Positions 41,824 to 48,968 of a DNA stretch of 48,968 bases are shown piece by piece (position 1 is the first letter of the stretch; each line of letters begins with the position of its first letter). The DNA lies in contig CAYZCU010000003.1 of the NCBI GenBank assembly GCA_964477065.1, forward strand, positions 1 to 48,968, given 5' to 3'. The notes beneath the pieces are model-generated. The model did no database searches and was not told the origin of the DNA. It saw only the letters and a list, made by a program, of their open reading frames with translations. A program made the translations under genes and the position numbers. This DNA comes from 2-02-FULL-43-11-A sp964477065. Its GTDB lineage: Bacteria; Patescibacteriota; Microgenomatia; UBA1406; HO2-37-13b.

Positions 41824-44800
41824 CTAGGGTTGTGCATTGGATGCGACCTGCCTTGTGCTCAGCCTTTGCCTCCAATAATCGTTCCATTTTTGATCAAAAT
41901 GGGCATCAAGACTACTCATTCTATTTTCAACAATATATTGAGCTAATTCTTGATCAATTCCAGGAAGTTTAATTCCCCAATTTTTTGCAAACACTCCGAG
42001 ATCAGCACTGATCGAGTCCCACGTTTTTGACTTGTTGGGGTTGGACAGCTCTTCGATGAGACGAATCGATGCAAGTAAATTTACATACCCATTTGCAACA
42101 TCCTTATCACCAACTTTTGGACTTACATAACCATATTCCATCAGGTCTGAATTTGTTTTGGCAGAGCCACAGAAACCTCCATACAATACAGTGTTCTCCC
42201 AAAAATCCTTATTGCGTGTTGGATAAAAAAAATGTCGATAATTATATGAATGCGACAAGACAGCGGCAAAATCTATTTTGCCTCCTTCTCGTTCAATATC
42301 TTGTGAATTTCGAGTGGAAACTTCAACAGATACAACTCTTCCGTCAGGTAAAGTTTTTTGAAACGCCCATCTCAGGTCTGCAGGATGTGCTGATACAAGT
42401 TGGTAACCATGTCTTTGAAATTCAGAAATAGCACCTGGCAAACCCTCCACTTTCACTTCCTCTTCGTTATAAAAAAGCCCAACGTGAATAACTTTTTTTT
42501 CGGACCAATCAGGAACGCTTAATGACGTAGGTTCAGGATATTCTGCAAATCTTTCTTTGAAAAATTCTTTAAAGGTGCCCTCATGTAATGCATCGATTCT
42601 CTTAACCAGAAAACCAATTGCATATCGACTATGAGTAGAATTTCCTCGAGAAACATTCCAATATATATCAAGAATAGCTTGCTGGTAAGCTTCGCTTTCG
42701 TGAGATTGTAAGCCCGCAACTAAACCATCAACAGCCATTTCCCAATCAGTAATCGATTCTGAATGAGTAAGCGTTTCTACAAATGATTCTATAAAAATGT
42801 CTGGATTTTTCTTTACTTCATCTTCTAAATGACCAAATCTCCCTAGCATGAAAACATACCGACGCAACAGGTCCTTATCTTTCAACAATAATGCTCTGTA
42901 GTCGTGTGGGCTTTCTTCCTGATATGTAGCTAGTTTTTTGTATACCATCTCAAAGGTACTCGTATAAATTGCAATACCGTAATCGTGATTTCCGACAGAC
43001 ACAGCCTCAAGCTCTCTATCTGTAAGGTCAGCAGGTGAATCATAGTAATATTCTGGTAGATGTGCACCGCCATTTGCTATCAACGCAATCATCCCATCAT
43101 ATGTCAACCGATCAATGAAATAGGGACGATAATCCTGCGTATGATTAGCTCCTGCATATTCATGTGCATTATTTATGAGATGAGATATATCTTTTGCATT
43201 AAATGTATGCGGATGCTCACTAAATTCAGCAATCAAGAAATCAATAAGATCTTCAATTGAATCATAATGCGTACGTGTGAGATCAATCTCCGAAGCATAT
43301 TTCAACAACGTTTCATTGATGAATCCGTTAGGGCCTATTAAACCGATCAGTGAATTGAGATTTTCACAATCTTCTAAAGTCATATTTCCACCGCGATTCA
43401 CATGAATATCAATGATGTAACTTATTGATAGTGGATGCCATAAACTGGTTATGTGACCCCCTTCAGCTAGAGATTTCATATCCTGAGATACTTCTATGAA
43501 TTGCTTTTCAGAGAGCTCTTTTGGAAGAGCATATTCGATAATTAAATTTTTCGCATCTGTACCGAGGGGGAGGTTTATCGACTGATACATTTCACGACGA
43601 TTTATTTTTGCGACGATTTTGCCTAAATCCTCCTCAGGATGTAAAGACTTAAATGCTCGTGAAAATTCATTTGTTGTAACTTCCAATTTTGAGTGAAGTC
43701 CACTCTCATCAGTATCTACAATTTGTCTGATTAATGGTGCAACGGTACTGAAATCAAGATTGACAGCCAAACTACTGTCTGTCAGCGAGTAAGCATCCAT
43801 TGTTGCATGAGACTGAAGATTTTCATCCATGATTGCATCAAATAGTCTTCTGTAGGTTTCTAAATCATCCGCTCTTATTACCATCGAACCCGTAGCCCTT
43901 CTGAAATGTCTGAAAACAGTTAATATCCAGGCGTCATATCTACCCGTTGCAGATCGTATTTCCTCAGCTGAGCTAAACGTATTACCCTGATTTTCCAGGA
44001 AGTACTTTACTTGATATTTATCTAGAACCTTAACAATAGTCTGCATGACACGTGCTCTTTCATGCTTCGTCTGTCCAGTTAGATAAAGATTTATAAGTTC
44101 GTGCCATCGAAATGCATTATCCGAAAAACTGGGGAACGAGTTTTTGTCAATTACATTGGTGAGCTGAGCAATTTCATCTTGATCGATAGTGCGATAAGCA
44201 CATTCAACAATATCTTCAATCGAAAACTCTTTATCGCTTTGAACTATCGTATGTGCCCTCTTAGAATCCACATAATTAAAAAAATCTGAGTACGCTTTAA
44301 TGTCTTCTGGTGAGACTCCTTCGGCTGAAATATGTCTCCCAAGCAGATTATACGAATAAAAAGAATATGAGCCATCCGATCCACGTGTGACAACATAATC
44401 CGGAACAACAAAGACACCCTTTGCTTGTTTCAGCTTATTCTCAGTAAGACCAGACTGTTGAAATGCACCTTTGTTCATATACGATAGTAAGTTGTCAAAC
44501 GAGTGTTTATTACACAGAGGCAAATCAAGTTCTGCTAAATCCCCTGGGACGAGATTCGAAGTAACCTGATGTGTCTCAACATCATATGTATATCCATAAA
44601 TATGTTGTGCATCCTCCGATTCGGAAGCTTCGGCGTACGTCTGCAGAGTAGTGACAAACTCTTCTAAATGACTGCTCTCGTGCTCTGAGGTAAATAGGAG
44701 TTCGGATGCTGGAGAATGCAGTATGCCCTGATCGGTCCTATCATAGTGTTCAACTATTGGGTCTTGAGACAGTGCGCCGTGCACATCAGAGCTTGAGGGG

Positions 44801-44928
44801 TGCATGGCTTCAGTTCGATACGCAGCAAGGCTTCCAGCCAACACAAGTGCATGGGGAATCATCTTTTTTGCTCGTTCTTTGAGTTTTTTTGCTCTCCCCA
44901 GCGATGGGGTTGGCTCAGTTGGATCCAT
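41824..44928 (-). CDS. Large 1034-aa protein, possible clan CD-like peptidase end
   Basis: Not recognised. Possible signal peptide (basic RAKKLKERAKK, hydrophobic HALVLAGSLAA, then TEA). A long helical middle part of unclear fold. The last 250 residues alternate strand and helix: VIHVGLFYNEEE, then AAVLSHSYN (His893) and LYGGFCGSAKT (Cys920) on successive strands, the His/Cys layout of caspase-like (clan CD) peptidases (inference; the spacing of 27 is short). Visibly A+T-richer than its neighbours, a hint of acquisition. TATACT is 7 nt before the ATG. Confidence 0.7.
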   Translation of the reverse strand: MDPTEPTPSLGRAKKLKERAKKMIPHALVLAGSLAAYRTEAMHPSSSDVHGALSQDPIVEHYDRTDQGILHSPASELLFTSEHESSHLEEFVTTLQTYAEASESEDAQHIYGYTYDVETHQVTSNLVPGDLAELDLPLCNKHSFDNLLSYMNKGAFQQSGLTENKLKQAKGVFVVPDYVVTRGSDGSYSFYSYNLLGRHISAEGVSPEDIKAYSDFFNYVDSKRAHTIVQSDKEFSIEDIVECAYRTIDQDEIAQLTNVIDKNSFPSFSDNAFRWHELINLYLTGQTKHERARVMQTIVKVLDKYQVKYFLENQGNTFSSAEEIRSATGRYDAWILTVFRHFRRATGSMVIRADDLETYRRLFDAIMDENLQSHATMDAYSLTDSSLAVNLDFSTVAPLIRQIVDTDESGLHSKLEVTTNEFSRAFKSLHPEEDLGKIVAKINRREMYQSINLPLGTDAKNLIIEYALPKELSEKQFIEVSQDMKSLAEGGHITSLWHPLSISYIIDIHVNRGGNMTLEDCENLNSLIGLIGPNGFINETLLKYASEIDLTRTHYDSIEDLIDFLIAEFSEHPHTFNAKDISHLINNAHEYAGANHTQDYRPYFIDRLTYDGMIALIANGGAHLPEYYYDSPADLTDRELEAVSVGNHDYGIAIYTSTFEMVYKKLATYQEESPHDYRALLLKDKDLLRRYVFMLGRFGHLEDEVKKNPDIFIESFVETLTHSESITDWEMAVDGLVAGLQSHESEAYQQAILDIYWNVSRGNSTHSRYAIGFLVKRIDALHEGTFKEFFKERFAEYPEPTSLSVPDWSEKKVIHVGLFYNEEEVKVEGLPGAISEFQRHGYQLVSAHPADLRWAFQKTLPDGRVVSVEVSTRNSQDIEREGGKIDFAAVLSHSYNYRHFFYPTRNKDFWENTVLYGGFCGSAKTNSDLMEYGYVSPKVGDKDVANGYVNLLASIRLIEELSNPNKSKTWDSISADLGVFAKNWGIKLPGIDQELAQYIVENRMSSLDAHFDQKWNDYWRQRLSTRQVASNAQP

Positions 44929-44993
44929 ACTTCATAGTATAGTAAGGGAAAATCAGCGTCAATGCTATCCCTTTCATCCCTGTATAATGAACT

Positions 44994-46721
44994 ATGCCAC
45001 TCAAAATGAAATATATTCTCATTGCTCTTATCATGTGTTTCAGTGTCCAGCTGGCCTATCCAGTTGGGGTAAAAGCTGAAGAGATTGATGACATCACCAA
45101 TGAGCTGGGCAAACTGCAACAGCAACTTGAGGCTTCCAAGCGGGCTTCAAAGCCACTGGAAAGTGATCTCAGCCGGATGCGCGCGCAACTTGCTTCGATC
45201 AAAACGCGCCTCGCTGTGATTCAGCAGACCATCACGGCAGAGGAACGCGAAATTGCTCGTGCTGACAAGGCGCTTGTGAAACAGAAGCAGATTATTGACG
45301 AACGCGTGGCTGTTCACTATAAAAACCTCCGCAAGACGGGTGATTCTGTGCTTAATTTACTCGTGACGAACAATTTTTCAACGTCGTTACAAAATCTTTT
45401 TTATCAAAAAAAAGCTGCGGATAATGACCGCCAAGCTATTGTCAGAATCGTGCTCTATATAAATAACATCGATACAGCAAAGAAAAAACTTGCGGATGAG
45501 CGTGTAAAACTCGCGCAAGCTCAGGTCAAAGTTGATGCCGACTCGCAATTTTTATCAGGCGAAGTGTCAAAGGCGAAGTCATTTCAGAGCGAGTTGAGTA
45601 GTAAAATTGCACAGCTGAATGCCAAACAAAAGCAACTTATTGCCCAAAAGCTCGGAGGCTTGAACTTGCCAACGAGCTTGGGATTTGGGGCTTTGTCATG
45701 CACCGATGATCGCAAAATTGATCCCGGATTTTCGCCCGCGTTTGCATTTTTTACATTTGGCATTCCTCATCGCATTGGGTTGAATCAATATGGGGCTCTT
45801 GGACGGGCACGTGCTGGACAAAATGTTGACCAGATTCTTGATGCATATTTTGATAATGTCGAACTGAAAAAAGACTATTCACAAGATATCACGATCAATG
45901 TCAAAGGCTACGGTGGCTACAACATTGAAGAATACGTGAAGCACATTTATGAAATGCCTGAAAGTTGGCCTCTGGAAGCCCTCAAGTCTCAAGCCATCCT
46001 TGCCCGCACATACGCACTCAACTACACCGGTAACGGCGCCCGAGAAATCTGTACGACCCAAAGCTGTCAAGTTTTCAAACCCGAACCCAAAACCGGCGCG
46101 TGGGTGCAGGCCGTTGACGAAACAAAAGGCTGGGTGCTCACCCAAGATGGCACACCTATCACTGCGTGGTACTCATCAACAGATGGTGGCTATACCTTCC
46201 AGTCAAGTGATGTGGGCTGGTCAAGCCGATCCTATACCAAGCGTCTCCAAGATGGTTCTGCTGGCTACAACAGCTGGGATGACCTGTTTAACAATGCCTA
46301 TGACAAAGACTCCCCTTGCTTTTACGCAGCTCAAGGATGGCGCGCCGAATACAACAAATCTGCGTGGCTGAAATCCAGCGAGCTTGCCGATATTGTCAAT
46401 GCCATCATGCTTGCGCAGAAAGATTCAAGCACGCAGGATCACCTGTATCAGCCCGATAAAGGTCATCCATATGGTGGAGAAGTCTGGAATCAGGACCGCG
46501 TGCGTGATGAGCTAAAGTCTCGCGGGGGGACGCCTTTTTCAAACATATCAGATGTGTCTGTGTCCGCTGACTTTGGCGTCGGTCGCACAAGCAATGTCAC
46601 TGTTTCAGGAGATGGAGGCTCTGTGACACTCAGCGCTACTGAATTCAAAGACTTTTTCAACCTTCGAGCACCAGCAAATATTCAAATCGTGGGAGGATTA
46701 TTTCGCGCAGAAAAGCGCTAA
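44994..46721 (+). CDS. SpoIID/LytB-domain secreted protein
   Basis: 575 aa. Signal peptide (about 6-28), a long coiled coil (about 30-215, ELGKLQQQLEASKRASKPLE), then a SpoIID domain: HRIGLNQYGALGRARAGQNVDQIL and SWPLEALKSQAILARTYALN, with TAWYSSTDGGYT. Such domains bind or cut peptidoglycan stem-stripped glycan; the coiled coil may attach it to a partner. Divergent with the 1034-aa protein. TATAAT 5 nt before the ATG. Confidence 0.85.
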   Translation: MPLKMKYILIALIMCFSVQLAYPVGVKAEEIDDITNELGKLQQQLEASKRASKPLESDLSRMRAQLASIKTRLAVIQQTITAEEREIARADKALVKQKQIIDERVAVHYKNLRKTGDSVLNLLVTNNFSTSLQNLFYQKKAADNDRQAIVRIVLYINNIDTAKKKLADERVKLAQAQVKVDADSQFLSGEVSKAKSFQSELSSKIAQLNAKQKQLIAQKLGGLNLPTSLGFGALSCTDDRKIDPGFSPAFAFFTFGIPHRIGLNQYGALGRARAGQNVDQILDAYFDNVELKKDYSQDITINVKGYGGYNIEEYVKHIYEMPESWPLEALKSQAILARTYALNYTGNGAREICTTQSCQVFKPEPKTGAWVQAVDETKGWVLTQDGTPITAWYSSTDGGYTFQSSDVGWSSRSYTKRLQDGSAGYNSWDDLFNNAYDKDSPCFYAAQGWRAEYNKSAWLKSSELADIVNAIMLAQKDSSTQDHLYQPDKGHPYGGEVWNQDRVRDELKSRGGTPFSNISDVSVSADFGVGRTSNVTVSGDGGSVTLSATEFKDFFNLRAPANIQIVGGLFRAEKR

Positions 46722-46754
46722 TTCAGCCTCATTTCTGGCAGACTCACTTACCTC

Positions 46755-46783
46755 TTGCTAACCACACTTCCCCGGTGTATACT
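46755..46783 (+). promoter_or_regulatory. clpB promoter
   Basis: TTGCTA (46755-46760), a 17-bp spacer and TATACT (46778-46783), with ATG 7 nt later. A complete sigma70-type promoter that gives a leaderless message. Confidence 0.75.
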
Positions 46784-46790
46784 GCAGACT

Positions 46791-48914
46791 ATGAAGGGAA
46801 CATATATTCCTCCTGAAGAGGGCGCAAACAAGGATCCGCTGGAGAGCTATACGGTCAATTTGACAGATAAAGCTCGTGCTGGCAAGCTCGACCCCGTCAT
46901 CGGACGCGATCATGAGGTCCGCAGACTTATACAAATCCTCAGCCGACGCACCAAAAACAACCCCGTTTTGTTGGGAGATCCAGGTGTGGGTAAAACAGCC
47001 ATCATCGAAGGACTCGCCCAGCGCATCATCGCCGGAGATGTCCCTAATACCCTCAAACATAAGCATCTCCTCAGCCTCGATCTGACAAGCCTCATCGCAG
47101 GTGCTGCCTATCGAGGTGAATTTGAAGAGCGTCTCAAAGGGCTGATTCAGGAGGTTGAAAAAGGTGAAGGAAAATATATCTTGTTTATCGACGAGCTTCA
47201 TATGCTTGTGGGAGCTGGTGGTGGCCAAGGATCGGGTGATGCGGCAAACATTCTCAAACCAGCGCTTGCCCGTGGGACGCTTCATGCAATCGGAGCAACG
47301 ACTCTACGTGAGTATCGGCAGCACATTGAAAAAGATCCTGCTCTGGAGCGCCGATTCCAGCCAATTATGGTCGATGAACCCACGATCGAAGACACGATAA
47401 CTATTTTGAGGGGCATTAAAGAAAAATATGAAACGCATCATGGGATCAAAATTTCCGATGATGCTCTGCTTGCTGCGGTTAATTTGTCTGTTCGCTATAT
47501 CACGGATCGCTTTTTGCCTGACAAGGCTATCGACCTCATCGATGAGGCTGCAGCTTCATCCAAAATTGAGATTGACTCTATGCCTACTGCGCTGGACGAC
47601 ATCAAGCGCAAGCTTATTCATATCGACATTGAGCTTGCTGCACTTAAAAAAGAGAAAAATGTCGATGAGCGAAAGAAAAAACTCGAAACTGAGCGCACGG
47701 AGCTCGACGAGCAGTTTAAGAATCTCGAAAAGCAATGGAATGAAGAAAAGGAGCTCATTGCACACCTGCAGGAGTATCGTGTCCAATTGGATGCCAAAAA
47801 ATCTGAACTGGAAATAGCTGAACGTGACGCTGAATTTGAAAAAGCTGCTCGCCTGAAGTACTCTGACATTCCTGATCTGGAGAAGAAAGTTGAGCAGGAA
47901 GAAAAAGCCTGGCTTGCTCGCCCTGAGGAAGGTCGACTCTTGAAAGAGCGCGTCACAGAGGAAGATATCGCTCAAATCGTCGCGCGCTGGACACATATCC
48001 CAGCTACTCGACTCCTTTCAAATGAGTCTGAAAAGCTCACGCATCTGGAAACAGAGCTGACGAAGCGGGTTGTAGGCCAGGATCATGCGCTCGTCAAGCT
48101 TGCTCGCGCCATCCGTCGCTCACGTGTCGGTCTGGGTGACGCAAACAAGCCGATCGGCTCATTCCTCTTTTTAGGACCGACGGGTGTGGGTAAGACGGAA
48201 ACTGCCAAAGCGCTTGCTGAGGCGCTCTTTAACGACGAGAAGGCAATCATTCGTATTGACATGTCTGAATATCAGGAATCACATACCGTCGCTCGTCTGA
48301 TCGGTGCGCCTCCCGGCTATGTGGGCTATGATGAAGGTGGCCAGCTGACAGAGGCCGTTCGCCGACGCCCCTACTCCGTTGTTTTGTTTGATGAAGTGGA
48401 AAAGGCGCATCCGCAGGTTTTCAATGTGTTCTTGCAAATCCTTGATGATGGACGCCTCACTGATGGGAAAGGCAGAACGGTGAATTTCACGAACACCATC
48501 GTGATCATGACCTCAAACCTTGGCTCGCAATTCAAAGAAGAGGATAAAATCCTCGAAGAGGTTCGTCACTTTTTCAAGCCTGAATTTATCAATCGACTCG
48601 ACTCGATTATCATCTACAACAGTCTTAATGAGGAGATCATGAAGCAAATTGTCGACATGCAACTTGCTGATGTGTCTGCGCGCCTGCTCGATCACGGGCT
48701 GACGCTTGAGATCACGGATAGCGCGCGAAAGCATCTCAATGAGGTCGGCTTTGATGATATGTACGGCGCCAGACCACTCAAACGGGTGATCAATGAGCTC
48801 ATTATTGATGAGATTGCGTTGCAAATTCTTGAGGAAAAAATCTCGTCAGGAGACCATGTGGTCGTCGATGCGCTGGATGGTCGGATTGTGTTGCAACGGA
48901 AGAAGGTGAACTAG
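46791..48914 (+). CDS. clpB: ClpB-type disaggregase lacking the N-domain
   Basis: 707 aa. Two AAA+ modules: GDPGVGKTAII and LFIDELHML, then GPTGVGKTETAKAL and VVLFDEVEKAHP. Between them a ClpB-type middle coiled coil (WNEEKELIAHLQEYR, EFEKAARLKYSDIPDLEKKV). The ClpP-binding IGF/LGF loop expected in ClpA/ClpC is absent (MTSNLGSQFKEEDKIL runs straight to FFKPEFINRLD), so I prefer ClpB over ClpC. The Clp_N domain is missing: GRDHEVRRLIQ starts about residue 34. Start at 46791, set by the promoter. Confidence 0.85.
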   Translation: MKGTYIPPEEGANKDPLESYTVNLTDKARAGKLDPVIGRDHEVRRLIQILSRRTKNNPVLLGDPGVGKTAIIEGLAQRIIAGDVPNTLKHKHLLSLDLTSLIAGAAYRGEFEERLKGLIQEVEKGEGKYILFIDELHMLVGAGGGQGSGDAANILKPALARGTLHAIGATTLREYRQHIEKDPALERRFQPIMVDEPTIEDTITILRGIKEKYETHHGIKISDDALLAAVNLSVRYITDRFLPDKAIDLIDEAAASSKIEIDSMPTALDDIKRKLIHIDIELAALKKEKNVDERKKKLETERTELDEQFKNLEKQWNEEKELIAHLQEYRVQLDAKKSELEIAERDAEFEKAARLKYSDIPDLEKKVEQEEKAWLARPEEGRLLKERVTEEDIAQIVARWTHIPATRLLSNESEKLTHLETELTKRVVGQDHALVKLARAIRRSRVGLGDANKPIGSFLFLGPTGVGKTETAKALAEALFNDEKAIIRIDMSEYQESHTVARLIGAPPGYVGYDEGGQLTEAVRRRPYSVVLFDEVEKAHPQVFNVFLQILDDGRLTDGKGRTVNFTNTIVIMTSNLGSQFKEEDKILEEVRHFFKPEFINRLDSIIIYNSLNEEIMKQIVDMQLADVSARLLDHGLTLEITDSARKHLNEVGFDDMYGARPLKRVINELIIDEIALQILEEKISSGDHVVVDALDGRIVLQRKKVN

Positions 48915-48968
48915 CGGTTACCAGGGGTAGGTGTTTGCTGGGCTGGTTGAGTACCGAGGAGACGATCA
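48911..48968 (-). CDS. Partial C-terminus of a minus-strand gene
   Basis: On the minus strand one frame stays open to the window edge and ends in TAG at 48913-48911, encoding ...DRLLGTQPAQQTPTPGNR, a Pro/Gln/Thr-rich tail like those of the surface proteins here. It overlaps the clpB stop by two bases. Only 18 codons are visible, so this is tentative. Confidence 0.35.
   Translation of the reverse strand, partial: DRLLGTQPAQQTPTPGNR

Noticed and set aside
44640..44720. HEXXH-like HESSH in the 1034-aa protein
   Set aside because: The flanking residues are polar and acidic and no third ligand is evident, so a zincin is unlikely.
1..48968. Recoded TGA (Gly) as in some CPR groups
   Set aside because: TGA is used as a stop at fmt, dprA and other genes and does not occur inside conserved frames.

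Overview
The window looks like a chromosome segment of a bacterium of the Patescibacteria/CPR type. This is an inference: no rRNA or marker tree is available here. Supporting signs are compact gene packing, many small membrane proteins with VirB2-like pilin signatures, a TraG/VirD4-like ATPase, an archaeal/eukaryotic-style tyrosyl-tRNA synthetase, an initiator tRNA without encoded CCA, and divergent versions of core enzymes. The standard bacterial code fits, because TGA ends several genes and never interrupts a conserved one.

Layout. 1-4.5 kb: three related small four-cysteine proteins, a secreted protein, and a three-gene minus-strand operon (unknown 422-aa protein, PIG-L deacetylase, APH-like kinase) behind a candidate attenuator. 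4.6-9.6 kb: tyrS, fmt, two glycosyltransferases and a tRNA-dihydrouridine synthase. 9.7-14.5 kb: sulfotransferase, CYTH protein, YchF, an apparently autoregulated Fic protein, TatD, RpiB. 14.5-20.4 kb: Rpe, a secreted TIM-barrel protein with a dockerin-like end, PBP2, MetG. 20.4-20.95 kb: a non-coding stretch with a consensus promoter followed by six stable hairpins. 21-30.3 kb: DprA, GH18-like and other surface proteins, a pilin-like operon. 30.4-38.3 kb: ArgS, HAD phosphatase, FNR-type reductase, TraG-like ATPase, RNase HI, a Xer-like recombinase with altered active site, DivIC/FtsB-like protein, initiator tRNA. 38.4-48.9 kb: GT2 glycosyltransferase, three VirB2-like proteins, an LPXTG-like surface protein, a 1034-aa A+T-rich protein, a SpoIID-domain protein, and an N-domain-less ClpB.

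The genes group into translation (TyrRS, MetRS, ArgRS, Fmt, tRNA-fMet, Dus, YchF), cell wall and division (PBP2, SpoIID, DivIC/FtsB-like), envelope glycosylation and sulfation, and a DNA-uptake or secretion apparatus (DprA, TraG-like ATPase, VirB2-like pilins, PilX-like pilin).

Two genome-wide habits stand out. First, more than 30 genes carry a TATACT/TATAAT hexamer only 5-7 nt before the ATG, so transcription should start at the start codon (leaderless mRNAs). The initiator tRNA has the same 6-nt spacing. I used this rule to choose start codons. Second, five intergenic sites hold tandem 8-bp units built on CTAG, in arrays that often abut promoters of translation genes. The strongest candidates for something undescribed are these CTAG octamer arrays, the hairpin-rich RNA locus at 20.44-20.92 kb, the attenuator-like leader at 3.95-4.05 kb, and the four-cysteine small-protein family.
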